Assembly: GCF_040493455.1 (NCBI RefSeq)
Contig: NZ_JANFDA010000008.1
Location: 94,203 to 158,202, forward strand
Origin: Microcosmobacter sp040493455
GTDB taxonomy: Bacteria; Bacteroidota; Bacteroidia; Flavobacteriales; Flavobacteriaceae
Length of the DNA: 64,000 nucleotides
Reading direction: 5' to 3'
The position numbers and the translations under genes are program-made. Under the pieces are notes generated by a model. It saw only the letters and a program-made list of their open reading frames with translations, did not search any database and was not told the origin of the DNA. Positions 1 through 10,002 of the stretch are shown here, piece after piece. Numbering within the stretch: position 1 is the stretch's first letter; every line of letters starts with the position of its first letter.

Positions 1-878
1 CCGTCAAATGTATGTGATAATTGCACAAAACTTTTCCAATCTTTTAACTCATTGATATAATCTTCAAACTCAATTTGTTTGTCTTCTAAAAAACGAATAA
101 AAACTAATCTATCAATAGTTTTTTGAGTTGCTTCAGTAAGTTGTTTTGGTGTTAATCCTGGATTGTTATTATAAAATGCTCTTGCAAGTTCTAAACGTAA
201 TTGGTCTATGTACTCAAGAAAATCATCATCAACAGCTTTATAACCGCCACCAAAAAGTTTTAGCTGTCGTTCTTTTAATTTTCTTTTAGGTATTTGAGTT
301 TCTACAAAATGATTTATACTATCATCATCAACAGCTTCTCTTGAAAATAGATAGTAAATTTCTCTAAAAACTTCTTCATCTTTATAATCTCTAAAATTAT
401 AAGATTTTATTGCGGCATTAGCAGAATACTTTGGATGTGGTTTTGCTCTACAATCAATTACTATAAACTCCTCAAAATCGGTTAAAATAGATAATGGTGT
501 TTGGGAGTTCCAACCATATTTATGGGTTTGCAAATAGTACTGTGTATTATCTTGAAGTAAAACAGCAGGTTTTTTTGCTTCAACAAAAAATACTGGATTT
601 TTATAATCTGGATTTAAGTAAAAAGCGTAATCAGCAAACTTTTTTCCTTTTGAACCTTCTTGCTTTTGTGTTTTTTCAACTTTTACTTCCTGTTTATAAG
701 GATTTTTTTGGTACTCGTGATTAACATCCCAACCTAAAGCAATTAAAAAAGGGTCTAAAAAGTCCTTTCTAACTTCTGCTTCTTGGTACTTCGGACTTTT
801 ATAGTAAGTGTAATTATTTTCAAAATTATCAACTAACTTTTTTACATTTTCAAATGCTTCATTAAAAGATGTTTGCAT
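1..878 (-). CDS. Type IIG-like restriction-modification enzyme, N-terminal part (runs off window)
   Basis: The minus strand is open from an ATG at 876-878 to the window edge (292 codons). The protein starts MQTSFNEAFENVKKLVDNF. Residues about 25-50 (EAEVRKDFLDPFLIALGWDV) and FFVEAKKPAV near residue 97-106 match the type I HsdR-like nuclease domain that opens many fused restriction-methylase proteins. The D...ExK nuclease pattern is visible, with D in FADYAF and ExK in VEAKK. The later segment RLVFIRFLEDK is also typical of type IIG/Eco57I-like enzymes before the methylase domain. The methylase and specificity regions lie outside the window, so completeness cannot be judged. It would cleave and methylate DNA in host defence. 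Confidence 0.82.
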   Translation of the reverse strand, partial: MQTSFNEAFENVKKLVDNFENNYTYYKSPKYQEAEVRKDFLDPFLIALGWDVNHEYQKNPYKQEVKVEKTQKQEGSKGKKFADYAFYLNPDYKNPVFFVEAKKPAVLLQDNTQYYLQTHKYGWNSQTPLSILTDFEEFIVIDCRAKPHPKYSANAAIKSYNFRDYKDEEVFREIYYLFSREAVDDDSINHFVETQIPKRKLKERQLKLFGGGYKAVDDDFLEYIDQLRLELARAFYNNNPGLTPKQLTEATQKTIDRLVFIRFLEDKQIEFEDYINELKDWKSFVQLSHTFD

Positions 879-1017
879 AAATTATTCTATCACTTTTGTT
901 TAAAAGATTTGGAATTTTAAAAATAGAACTTATAATTAAATAATGTCAAATTTTACTATTAATATTTGAATTGTAATTTCTTATAATTTTAATATATTTC
1001 TAAATAATTTTATTTCT

Positions 1018-2016
1018 ATGACTTTAGAACAATACAATGCCATTCAAGCAACTACAATTGCTGATTTACCTTTTAAAGAGGCAGATATATTTAATCCAGA
1101 AGGAAGTCCTATGCTTGAAGAGATTTTAAAGTCATTTGATTTTTACCATAAAACTTTGATTAATGAATGTGGCCATTATGGTATTGCACAACATTACATT
1201 TTATTTTCTTCTGGAACTACCAAAAATGCTGCCGCAGGAACTATAGATGGAAAATATGTAATCCTATTGAATATAGGTTTAATAAACTGGTTGATTTCTA
1301 ATTTTCAATTAGGTCATAATATTAATGTAAATTCGGATTTAGAGGCTTTGAATAAACTTCAAAATAAGTTAGATATAAGCATTAATGAATTTTACTATCA
1401 ATTAGCTTCACATTTTACTTTTTATCATGAGCTTGGGCACTTAATACAAAAGTCTGATTTTCTTAATGATAGAATTCAAGAAAGCTCTTTAAATAACCAT
1501 GGTGGTTTCAATTTTGAAAAGCACATACTTGAATTTGACGCAGATTGTTACAGTTCTCTTTGTCTTGCAAATCACGTTGTAGATTATTATGAACGTCTAT
1601 TTGTAGATGATTTTGATAAAGAAGTAATAGAAGCTCTTACAATTCTGTCAGGAACAGCAATTTGCCAGTATATATTAACCTTTGTTAACGATATTGAAGA
1701 TCTTTATTTTAAGGATCGTTCTCACCCACATCCAGCAATACGTTTATTATATTCTCTAATGACTTTTTGTACTTATCTTAAAGATACATGGAGTAATAAG
1801 GGAGTAAATATTCATTTTGAAACTGTTTTCATGAATATTTTTTATGAATCTATTAACCTTGAAAAAGATTTTTTAGGAAGTGACAATACTGCAAAACTTT
1901 TGGAAATTATTAAAAAAGAAAGACCCTCTTTGTTAAGATATATTGCTGAATTACAATCAGAAGCTTCAGGGCGTGAAGATTTAGCTGTATATAAACGCAA
2001 TCAAACTTTATTGTAA
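1018..2016 (+). CDS. HExxH metallopeptidase-like protein
   Basis: A 332-residue protein without signal peptide or obvious membrane helix. HELGH in FYHELGHLIQ, near residue 139, is a zinc-metallopeptidase HExxH motif. The segment LEFDADCYSSL about 35 residues later could supply the third ligand, as in gluzincins. An upstream stretch with NAAAG and ILLNIGLINWL resembles the region before the active site in Lit-like (U49) and M48-like proteases, but I cannot assign a family. It is divergent from the restriction-modification gene with about 140 bp between them, so a defence role is possible by context only. The ATG at 1018 is the only good start. Confidence 0.7.
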   Translation: MTLEQYNAIQATTIADLPFKEADIFNPEGSPMLEEILKSFDFYHKTLINECGHYGIAQHYILFSSGTTKNAAAGTIDGKYVILLNIGLINWLISNFQLGHNINVNSDLEALNKLQNKLDISINEFYYQLASHFTFYHELGHLIQKSDFLNDRIQESSLNNHGGFNFEKHILEFDADCYSSLCLANHVVDYYERLFVDDFDKEVIEALTILSGTAICQYILTFVNDIEDLYFKDRSHPHPAIRLLYSLMTFCTYLKDTWSNKGVNIHFETVFMNIFYESINLEKDFLGSDNTAKLLEIIKKERPSLLRYIAELQSEASGREDLAVYKRNQTLL

Positions 2017-2059
2017 TCTCATTATATTGCCATTCCACACACATTCCCCTTCCCTCCCA

Positions 2060-2080
2060 CACTTCGACTCCGCTCAATGC
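2060..2080. repeat. Possible dispersed flavobacterial repeat
   Basis: The intergenic stretch holds CACTTCGACTCCGCTCAATGC, which is GC-richer than its surroundings. From memory, very similar short sequences recur between genes in flavobacterial genomes. It occurs once in this window, so repetition is not shown here. Confidence 0.3.
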
Positions 2081-2176
2081 AAGCTCGTGTAAAAAAGCAC
2101 TAAAAATAGTCAGACTTACTTCATTTAAAAATTAACCAGATTTTGGTTAACTTTATAAGCTAACAACCACTTAAAA

Positions 2177-5100
2177 ATGAAAACATTTTCCCGCATTTTT
2201 TGCACCCTTATTCTTGCACTCCTAATAACGTTTACTACTACAGCTCAAGAAGAGAAAGATTCTAAAAAGAATCCTTTTAATGGTCTTGAACTTCGTAGTA
2301 TTGGCCCTGCCTTTATGAGCGGACGAATTGCTGATATTGCCATTCATCCTCATAATGAAAACATTTGGTATGTTGCTGTAGGTTCAGGTGGCGTCTGGAA
2401 AACCATAAATTCTGGGACTACCTGGACACCATTATTCGATAAACAAAGCTCCTACTCTATCGGAACCGTATCTATAGATCCAAACAATCCGGAAACCATT
2501 TGGGTTGGTACAGGTGAAGATGTTGGTGGACGCCATGTTGGATTTGGTGATGGTGTGTATCGTAGTGATAATGGAGGGAAAACATGGACTAATATGGGGC
2601 TGAAAGACACACAGCATATTTCGCGTGTGATTGTTCATCCAGAAAATAGTAATATCGTTTGGGTAACTGCACAAGGACCACTTTGGAATAAAGGTGGTCA
2701 GCGTGGTTTGTACAAAACTATAGATGGTGGTAAAACCTGGAAAAAAACACTAGGTGACGATGCTTGGACAGGTGTAACTGAGTTAGTATATGACCCAACT
2801 AATCCTAATCGTATGTATGCTGCCACATGGCAGCGTCACAGAACTGTTGCGGCATATATAGGCAACGGTCCAGGTACAGCCTTATACCGTAGTGATGATG
2901 CTGGTGATACTTGGGAAAAACTGACTAATGGTTTGCCTAAAACATCAATGGGTAAAACTGGCTTAGCGATTTCTCCACATAACCCAAATGTGTTATATGC
3001 TGCTATTGAATTAGATCGTAGAAAAGGAGCTGTATACCGTAGTGATGATGGTGGAAGTTCTTGGTCTAAACAATCGAATACCATTACTGGCGGAACTGGG
3101 CCACACTACTATCAGGAATTATTTGCATCGCCACACCAAAAGGATCGATTATATCTTATGGATAATACGATGCAAATTTCTGAAGATGGTGGAAAAACCT
3201 TCTACAGGATGAATAGAAAAAATAAACATGGCGATAATCATGCGATAGCATTCAGAAAACATGATCCTAATTATTTACTTGTAGGTACAGATGGTGGATT
3301 GTATGAGTCTTTTGATTTAACAAAAACTTGGAAATATATTGAGAATTTACCTGTAACTCAGTTTTATAAATTAGCTGTAGACGATGCAGAACCTTTTTAT
3401 AATATCTATGGTGGAACTCAAGATAATAGTACGGAAAGAGGTCCATCACGTACAGATAATCTTCATGGGATTCAAAATAGTGATTGGAGTGTAGTTCTTA
3501 ATTGGGATGGCCACCAACCAGCCACAGAACCAGGAAATCCAAATATTGTATATGCAGAACGCCAAGAAGGTACATTGTCACGTTTGGATATGAAAACGGG
3601 AGAAGCTGTTGATATACAACCACAGCCCGCTGTAGGTGACGATATTGAACGTTTTAATTGGGATGCACCAATCTTAGTGAGCCCACATAAGCCATCTACA
3701 ATTTACTTTGCATCACAACGCGTTTGGAAATCTGAAAATCGTGGTGACTCATGGACCGCAATATCTAAAGACTTAACAAAAAATGAGGAACGTATTACAT
3801 TACCTATTATGGGCAGACAGCAATCGTGGGACAATGCTTGGGATGTGTATGCTATGTCTAATTACAATACGATTACATCGCTTTCAGAATCTCCTAAACA
3901 AGAAGGCCTACTCTATGTAGGAACTGATGATGGTTTAATTAATGTTACTGAAGATGGTGGAGCCAATTGGAGGAAAATTAAAGTGAGTCAATTGCCTGGT
4001 GTACCAGCAACAGCATTTGTTAATGATATTAAAGCTGATTTACATGATGTCAATACCGTTTATGTAGCTTTAGATAATCATAAATATGGTGATTTTAAGC
4101 CTTATTTATATAAGAGCACCAATAAAGGGCAATCTTGGGAATCTCTAACTAAATCTATTCCAGCAAATCATTTGGTTTGGCGTATAGTACAAGATCATGT
4201 ATCCCCTTACCTATTATTTATAGGTACTGAGTTTGGATTGTTCTTTTCGGTTAATGGTGGAAAGCAATGGACCGCTTTAAAAGGAAATGTACCAACGATA
4301 TCGTTTAGAGATTTAGCCATACAGAAGCGTGAAAACGATTTGGTAGCAGCATCTTTTGGTCGTGGATTTTATGTGCTCGATGACTATTCTGCTCTAAGAG
4401 AAGCCTCTTCTGAGGATTTGAATGCAGAAGCAAAGTTATTTCCTGTACGTGATGCTTGGTGGTATATACAGCGATCTCAATTAAGTTTTGAAGCCAATAA
4501 AGGAAGTCAGGGAGATTCGCATTTTGTAGCGCCTAATCCAGACTTTGGAGCTGTATTTACACATTATCTAAAGGCAGTTCCAGAAATGCAAAAAGAACTG
4601 CGTAAAACAAAAGAAAAGAATCTAAAAAATCAGAACATTCCTTTCCCTGGATGGACAGCTTTAGAAGATGAAAAGTTAGAGGAAAAGCCACAATTAGTTT
4701 TTGTAGTGAAGAACCAAGCTGGTGAAGTGATACGCAATATTTTTAAAGATGCTAAAGCTGGAGTTAATAGAACATCTTGGGATTTGCGTTATCCAAATCC
4801 GAGCCCAATTGCTCTAGGCGAAACCAAAGTCTCAGGTGGTTTTGGAGGCACTAAAGGGCTATTAGCTCCACCAGGAACCTATAGTGTAACAATGTATTTA
4901 TCGAATAACGGCTCTATAAAACAACTAGATGCTCCAGTAGAATTCAAAGTTAAGCCGCTTTACGAAAGCACGCTTAAAGGACCTTCATTAGAAATTGCTT
5001 CGGATTTTTGGCGTAGTTATGAGGAGGCTTCTCGTACATCATCTAAAATTGATAAATCCATAGTAAAGGCTGATAAAAAAGTAGTGGCATTGCACAAAGC

Positions 5101-5434
5101 ATTGATGAACAGCACAGCAAATTCAGAATCTGGATTGAGGCAACTAAAGGCAATAAAAGATCAAATCAATACTTTAAAATCTGATTACTATGGCAATCAG
5201 GCTAGATCAGAAATTGGTGAAAAGAATCCTCCATCTGTAAGTGATAAATTGTTCACTATTTATTTGAGTTTAGAACGTTCTACTTACGGTCCAACTGAGA
5301 CTAACAAAACTCAAATGCAGGTAATTAATAACATGCTTAATAAAGCTGAAAACAAATTAAAAGCTATTGAAAGTGCTATGAACCAATTTGAAGCCTTATT
5401 GAAAGCTTCTGGCGCGCCATATATTGATGATTAG
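2177..5434 (+). CDS. Secreted BNR/Asp-box beta-propeller protein (sortilin/VPS10-like)
   Basis: A 1085-residue exported protein. The N terminus has a signal peptide ending at TTTAQ. Residues about 30-720 form a sialidase-like double propeller with repeated Asp-box motifs: SGTTWTPL, NGGKTWTN, DGGKTWKK, DAGDTWEK, DGGSSWSK, GDSWTAIS, GGANWRKI, KGQSWESL. GVWKT and GLYKT lead into the early blades. The last 300 residues are non-propeller: a beta region with NRTSWDLRYPNPSP, then a charged helical tail. The family is common in Bacteroidota and often called a glycosyl hydrolase, but no catalytic residues are evident, so substrate and activity are unknown. It ends 4 bp inside the convergent next gene. 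Confidence 0.88.
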   Translation: MKTFSRIFCTLILALLITFTTTAQEEKDSKKNPFNGLELRSIGPAFMSGRIADIAIHPHNENIWYVAVGSGGVWKTINSGTTWTPLFDKQSSYSIGTVSIDPNNPETIWVGTGEDVGGRHVGFGDGVYRSDNGGKTWTNMGLKDTQHISRVIVHPENSNIVWVTAQGPLWNKGGQRGLYKTIDGGKTWKKTLGDDAWTGVTELVYDPTNPNRMYAATWQRHRTVAAYIGNGPGTALYRSDDAGDTWEKLTNGLPKTSMGKTGLAISPHNPNVLYAAIELDRRKGAVYRSDDGGSSWSKQSNTITGGTGPHYYQELFASPHQKDRLYLMDNTMQISEDGGKTFYRMNRKNKHGDNHAIAFRKHDPNYLLVGTDGGLYESFDLTKTWKYIENLPVTQFYKLAVDDAEPFYNIYGGTQDNSTERGPSRTDNLHGIQNSDWSVVLNWDGHQPATEPGNPNIVYAERQEGTLSRLDMKTGEAVDIQPQPAVGDDIERFNWDAPILVSPHKPSTIYFASQRVWKSENRGDSWTAISKDLTKNEERITLPIMGRQQSWDNAWDVYAMSNYNTITSLSESPKQEGLLYVGTDDGLINVTEDGGANWRKIKVSQLPGVPATAFVNDIKADLHDVNTVYVALDNHKYGDFKPYLYKSTNKGQSWESLTKSIPANHLVWRIVQDHVSPYLLFIGTEFGLFFSVNGGKQWTALKGNVPTISFRDLAIQKRENDLVAASFGRGFYVLDDYSALREASSEDLNAEAKLFPVRDAWWYIQRSQLSFEANKGSQGDSHFVAPNPDFGAVFTHYLKAVPEMQKELRKTKEKNLKNQNIPFPGWTALEDEKLEEKPQLVFVVKNQAGEVIRNIFKDAKAGVNRTSWDLRYPNPSPIALGETKVSGGFGGTKGLLAPPGTYSVTMYLSNNGSIKQLDAPVEFKVKPLYESTLKGPSLEIASDFWRSYEEASRTSSKIDKSIVKADKKVVALHKALMNSTANSESGLRQLKAIKDQINTLKSDYYGNQARSEIGEKNPPSVSDKLFTIYLSLERSTYGPTETNKTQMQVINNMLNKAENKLKAIESAMNQFEALLKASGAPYIDD

Positions 5435-6567
5435 TTAATTTCTACAATATAAAAAGGTGCTTGATGTGGAAGCCTTTTGATATTAGTATTACCTGTGGAA
5501 ATTGTTTTTGATTCACGGTCATCATCACAAATAATGAAAATAGTGTTGTCATCTATAAAAGTGAATCCCTCCGCTTTGTTGTCTAATAATAAAGGGGTTC
5601 CGTCTTTACCTGTTACTAGTGATGGTGGTTTGTTGCTTAAAAATGATTTATAAGGTAATTTCCATATGTATGCTCCCAATTCTATATTAGAATTATTCTC
5701 GTATTCAAAAGATGTAATTATATAAAAAGCTTCATTAGTGTGATTATACTCTATACTGGAGATTCCTATGTTTTTCTTTGGAAGTTTAGCGTCATCTATG
5801 TTATATTCATAAGCATGTGAGAAATTTTCATCTAAAAGGAATTTTTTCTCCATATAAGCATAATTTGTAGAAATCAACAAGAGCTTAAATTCTGGAGTTT
5901 TATAACTATTGCCTATCTCCCTTGCTCCAAAAATTATAGTGTTATTTGGAGCTGTTGTCATTCCTTCTATTTTATAATAAGATGGCCCATTAGGATAACT
6001 AGTAGACTTAAGAGTCTTTTTAAAGTATGGCCTCAAACCTTTAGAGCTCTTAATACCTTTATTGTCAGATTTTAATACATATTTTACCCAATCCTTATTA
6101 CGGTTCCAATAGAGTAAAGAATTAAATCCATCAAAATCATTTGAACCACTTTTTATACGATCGAAAGCTGTAGAAACCAATATTAAATCACTATCTAATG
6201 ATTTAGTGAATGCCTCTATTTTCTCAACATTTCTAAATGGTGCCTTATCTATATAGCTGATAGATTTTGTATCAATAACTGAGGGAAATTGTTTTGGTTT
6301 TTTAAATTCAAAAACTGATGATCTATTTTTCCCTGGTATATCTTTATCACTAGCAATAATTAACATTCCGTTATGGTAAATAACTCCAGAAGCTTCACAA
6401 AAAACTGGTTTTCCATCTTTGTCTAATAAACCGTTTTCAAAACACTCAATGATTCCTTTTTTAACAACTTTTCCAATGGTCTTAGACTGCCTATTGTTAT
6501 TATTATTTGACGTCTTACAAGATGAAACAAGAAGTAATAGTATTAACAGTGTAAATGTTTTTTTCAT
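5431..6567 (-). CDS. Propeller-like lipoprotein of unknown function
   Basis: A 378-residue lipoprotein with signal peptide and lipobox LLLVSSC at residues 11-17, followed by an Asn-rich linker. The body contains EASGVIYHNGMLIIASD near the start and EGFTFIDDNTIFIICDDD near the end. Such segments occur in SdiA-regulated and phytase-esterase-like beta-propellers that compare stored values and metadata. No catalytic motif was identified. It is convergent with the BNR protein, and their last 4 bp overlap. Family placement is tentative, but the coding call and export are secure. Confidence 0.75.
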   Translation of the reverse strand: MKKTFTLLILLLLVSSCKTSNNNNNRQSKTIGKVVKKGIIECFENGLLDKDGKPVFCEASGVIYHNGMLIIASDKDIPGKNRSSVFEFKKPKQFPSVIDTKSISYIDKAPFRNVEKIEAFTKSLDSDLILVSTAFDRIKSGSNDFDGFNSLLYWNRNKDWVKYVLKSDNKGIKSSKGLRPYFKKTLKSTSYPNGPSYYKIEGMTTAPNNTIIFGAREIGNSYKTPEFKLLLISTNYAYMEKKFLLDENFSHAYEYNIDDAKLPKKNIGISSIEYNHTNEAFYIITSFEYENNSNIELGAYIWKLPYKSFLSNKPPSLVTGKDGTPLLLDNKAEGFTFIDDNTIFIICDDDRESKTISTGNTNIKRLPHQAPFYIVEIN

Positions 6568-6755
6568 TATTGAATAGTGTTTTTAAAAAATGACAAGAAT
6601 ATAAAGATAAGAAAGCACTATTAAACGAAGGAAATACTTTTAAAGCCCATATCAAAACTATGAAGAAAATAGTTTTAGAATTATGCTGCCAAATACGGCT
6701 ATACCTATTATAAAACCAGTCTAAATGATGATTTAAAAAGGTCAGAATTGTACTA

Positions 6756-8972
6756 TTACTTAGAAAATGTATACAGATATTTTACAGTAATAATCTGGTT
6801 GTTATATCGAGGTAATTGTGGTGTGAAAAGATGTGCATCCAAATTATAATCCTGGTTATACACCAAGTATAAATCATGTCCATCTTTGAAGTTGTAACGC
6901 AATCGTGCACTCGTTAATATTTGGTCACTTAGTGAGTTGTACTGCCCTATGATGCTTCCAGATAAATGTAAGTTATAAGCCAAGTTAAACTTCGTTTGAG
7001 CGATGTGAATCCATTCCTTTTGGTTGCGCCTCTTGAAACGGATTCTATTCGCTCTGTAAGACGATTGTATCGTGAGATGTTTTCCAAAATTGAATTCTGG
7101 GTTCAGGTTGAATCGAAAGTTGGTACCATCAAAATAGCTGCCATATTCTATACCAATTGGGATTTTAACCTTATGCTGAACCGCTGGTGAGTAGGATGCT
7201 CCGAAATAATAAAAATCGTATTGGCCTTCGGGTACAAATAAGTTTGTATCTAAAGTGATTTCAGAATTTACATTCTCATACTGCGCTTGTGCAAATAGTA
7301 TAAAGGAATCGCCACTAAACAAACGTCCACGCCAAAAGCTTCGATTGTACCAGGTAATGACTTTAGAGAAATCCGTATCAGTATAGGTATCAGAATTGAA
7401 CAGAGTAAAGCGCTGATATTGAAATATGTGCTTGGTCTTATCTGTATTGAATGTTCCATACGTTAACGCACCATACATATTGTGATGTCGCTCTCGTAAT
7501 AAGAAGCCCATAGCTGGATTATAGTCCTCTCCAGAAAACTCGTAAGCCGCTCTATAGTACCAACCACTCTCCTTTCGTTTATCCAAATACACAGAAAATC
7601 TAGAGTTATCAATGAAGCTGTAATCTGGATTATCCTTGTCTATAGAGGTTGACGCTGAAGACACTAAAAACACATCATTAGGCAGACTAATCACATTATC
7701 AAAACCTATTGCTGTATTGTAATAGCCTTTTCGCAAGCGATTTGTAGCCATAAACCCGATAAAGGATTTGTTATTGATGATGGATCTACGCAAACGCAGC
7801 ACACTAAAATTTTCAGAAGCTATGCTATTGGTTTCACTTAGCCTGATGCCTTCTGTTTGCAATGACAATAATCCGATATCAGTGTTGCCGACTTGTCCTG
7901 TTAAGCGGACGCCACCAAGTATTGGTGTTAGTTGTCCATTATTAATGCCTATTTGCCTGCTGTAGAATAATTGCGAGAATATCCCAGCATTAAAATCGAA
8001 CAAGCCTGCTTGCTCTTGAAAGAACTTGCGTTTTTCTGGGAGGAAGATATTAACGCGATCATTGACATTAACGATTTGGTCATCAATTTCAACCTGTGAG
8101 AAATCCGTATTCACTGTGACATCCAGAGTAAGGCTTGGCGAAATACCATAACGTATATCCAGTCCTGCATCGAGTTCATCAGTATTTGTTTTTGTATAAC
8201 TGGTTTCTTCGGAATTTAAAGCGTATCTGTTGCCTAGAGATGCTGTGACGTAAGGTGTGATTTGCAATTGCTTTTTTGGTGTTAACTCCTGAAAGATTAC
8301 AGGATACTTCAAGGACGGTTTTTCAATGGCATTGGTAACCTCTTGAGGCACTTCGGGAAATGTGGTACTCTTCCCTAGATAGTTTTGACTCCGTAAACCT
8401 GAAATCGCCGCAATGATATTGCCATCACTATCTCGTTTGAATCGCAAATTTGAAATCGGAATCTTGAGTTCTGCACTCCAACCTTCTTCGTCGCGATGCA
8501 CTTTGGCATCCCAAATCATGTCGTAGGACACATTAAAGGTTGAATTCCCCAAAGGCACAGCATCATTAGAGACTGCCATATCAAAACGACTGCCTGGTGG
8601 ATATACGGAAAACACAAATCCGTTTTGGTCTGTGTCATTTGGGTCTATATGAAAAGAGACATAGTCATCACCATACCATTTGTCTCGCAACAAGCAGCGT
8701 GAAATGATTTGGTCTGGAGCTGCATCCTTAGCGATAAAACCGATAATGAGGTTATCGGTATCATAGGTCACGTACATGGTCGTTAAGCTATCGGTCACGC
8801 CTGCATTGGGTCTGTATTCAGAAAATCGTAAGGGTTCTATTTCAAACCAAAAGGGTTCTGTTAATTGTCCATCCAAAACCAAAGTGCCATTCGTTTTGGG
8901 GATAACAATTGGGTTTTGTGCATGGAGATGATAACAAAGGATCACTACTAAACCGATAACAACTGTGCGCAT
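6756..8972 (-). CDS. DUF5916 outer-membrane protein with N-terminal CBM9-like domain
   Basis: The second Met (MRTVVIGLVVILCYHLHAQ) gives a clean signal peptide, so it is preferred over the Met at 8990. Residues about 25-210 resemble a family 9 carbohydrate-binding domain (VLDGQLTEPFW, YVTYDTDNLIIGFIAKD, DDYVSFHIDP). The remaining 530 residues are the DUF5916 region, with ITPYVTAS, DFSQVEIDDQIVNVN and FFLPEKRKFFQEQ-like segments and amphipathic strands typical of a beta barrel ending in YLYTFSK. The family is outer-membrane and uncharacterised; glycan uptake or sensing is a guess. A LytTR gene lies immediately upstream, with a tandem repeat in the gap. Confidence 0.9.
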   Translation of the reverse strand: MRTVVIGLVVILCYHLHAQNPIVIPKTNGTLVLDGQLTEPFWFEIEPLRFSEYRPNAGVTDSLTTMYVTYDTDNLIIGFIAKDAAPDQIISRCLLRDKWYGDDYVSFHIDPNDTDQNGFVFSVYPPGSRFDMAVSNDAVPLGNSTFNVSYDMIWDAKVHRDEEGWSAELKIPISNLRFKRDSDGNIIAAISGLRSQNYLGKSTTFPEVPQEVTNAIEKPSLKYPVIFQELTPKKQLQITPYVTASLGNRYALNSEETSYTKTNTDELDAGLDIRYGISPSLTLDVTVNTDFSQVEIDDQIVNVNDRVNIFLPEKRKFFQEQAGLFDFNAGIFSQLFYSRQIGINNGQLTPILGGVRLTGQVGNTDIGLLSLQTEGIRLSETNSIASENFSVLRLRRSIINNKSFIGFMATNRLRKGYYNTAIGFDNVISLPNDVFLVSSASTSIDKDNPDYSFIDNSRFSVYLDKRKESGWYYRAAYEFSGEDYNPAMGFLLRERHHNMYGALTYGTFNTDKTKHIFQYQRFTLFNSDTYTDTDFSKVITWYNRSFWRGRLFSGDSFILFAQAQYENVNSEITLDTNLFVPEGQYDFYYFGASYSPAVQHKVKIPIGIEYGSYFDGTNFRFNLNPEFNFGKHLTIQSSYRANRIRFKRRNQKEWIHIAQTKFNLAYNLHLSGSIIGQYNSLSDQILTSARLRYNFKDGHDLYLVYNQDYNLDAHLFTPQLPRYNNQIITVKYLYTFSK

Positions 8973-9024
8973 ACTTTTTTCAGCAAACAAAGCGTATTCA
9001 CAGAGGTATTAAAAATAAAGCAGT

Positions 9025-9056
9025 GTAAGTTGCGGAAAACAAATGGTAAGTCGCGG
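9025..9056 (-). promoter_or_regulatory. Tandem 11-bp repeat, candidate LytTR operator
   Basis: GTAAGTTGCGG (9025-9035) and GTAAGTCGCGG (9046-9056) match at 10 of 11 positions and start exactly 21 bp apart, the usual spacing for the two direct half-sites bound by LytTR domains. They lie in the gap between a LytTR regulator gene and the DUF5916 gene it probably controls. A near-consensus -7 element (TA, 3 nt, TTTG on the minus strand) sits at 8988-8996. Confidence 0.55.
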
Positions 9057-9057
9057 C

Positions 9058-9840
9058 TTAGTTTAGCAACTGATCTTTAAAGCTTCTACTAAATTTTAGT
9101 TTGCTTTGGTCATTGAGATACACATAGCCATCGCCACTCGTATTTTTTTGTATGCTCTCTATGCAATCGGAATTCACCGCATAGGAACGATGAATACGTT
9201 TGAACTGTGGTAAGTTATGCTCTGACAAAAAGGATTTTAGACTTTGGTACTTTACAAACTTACCTTTGGTGGTATTAAAGATGATGCAATTATTAGACAC
9301 CTCAATAAAACTAATGTCAACCGTATTGACAATGTTTTGTCTGTTGTGAGACGATAAGACTAAAGACGTTGTTGGTTGCTCAACTGGCGCCATAGTATCG
9401 TTTGTAGCACTAGTCTGGGTTCTATGTGACTCTACAAGCATTAAGATTAACAAGGCATAGCAAAACAGATTGAGGGCGAGATTATTGGTTAAACTCGCAT
9501 TGAGGAATGTAAAACTTGGTGAGGATGTACAGTTATACACATAGATCATCGCAAAGATGATCGCCACCTGAGAAATAAGGATGTTGATTCCCGTTACCGA
9601 AATCCCCAAGCCTGCTTGGATGAGCATGTTCTTTTTGCTTTGCAGTGGATTCCATTGTTTAGAAGCACGCTCTAGTATGGGTTTGATGGCATAGAAAAAC
9701 AAAAAGCTGGTACCACCAATAATTAAGAGTTCGGACTGGCAGACAAGTTCTAAGCTTTCTTGAAACAGTCGTCCAATAAGAATATTGGCCAACACAAATG
9801 CCAAAACGATGTATACATATTTGGATTTCAATCTGCTCAC
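9058..9840 (-). CDS. Membrane-anchored LytTR transcriptional regulator
   Basis: A 260-residue protein. The first half has about four hydrophobic segments (starting YIVLAFVLANILIG, LLIIGGTSFLFFYAI, ISVTGINILISQVAIIFA, ALNLFCYALLILML). Residues about 165-260 are a LytTR DNA-binding domain: DISFIEVSNNCIIFNTTKG, the FKRIHRSYAVN motif and a C-terminal LKFSRSFKDQL. There is no receiver domain, so the signal is probably sensed in or at the membrane. It is transcribed toward the DUF5916 gene 85 bp downstream, which it may regulate through the repeats in the gap. Some flavobacterial LytTR proteins have this build. Confidence 0.88.
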   Translation of the reverse strand: MSRLKSKYVYIVLAFVLANILIGRLFQESLELVCQSELLIIGGTSFLFFYAIKPILERASKQWNPLQSKKNMLIQAGLGISVTGINILISQVAIIFAMIYVYNCTSSPSFTFLNASLTNNLALNLFCYALLILMLVESHRTQTSATNDTMAPVEQPTTSLVLSSHNRQNIVNTVDISFIEVSNNCIIFNTTKGKFVKYQSLKSFLSEHNLPQFKRIHRSYAVNSDCIESIQKNTSGDGYVYLNDQSKLKFSRSFKDQLLN

Positions 9841-10002
9841 AAGACTAGACTATAGAATACCCAAATATCGTAAAATCCTTATGAACTTGTTTGTAAAGGA
9901 TTCTTAATTTTTTGGTGATTAATCATATTCCTAAGATTGAAATAAAGTAGAACAGGAATGGAAAACACTTTCTAGAAAAAGTTCAAAACCCCTATTTAAA
10001 AT

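Noticed and set aside
494..724. 76-codon plus-strand frame at the left edge
   Set aside because: The opposite strand carries a continuous restriction-modification coding frame with clear nuclease motifs over the same bases.
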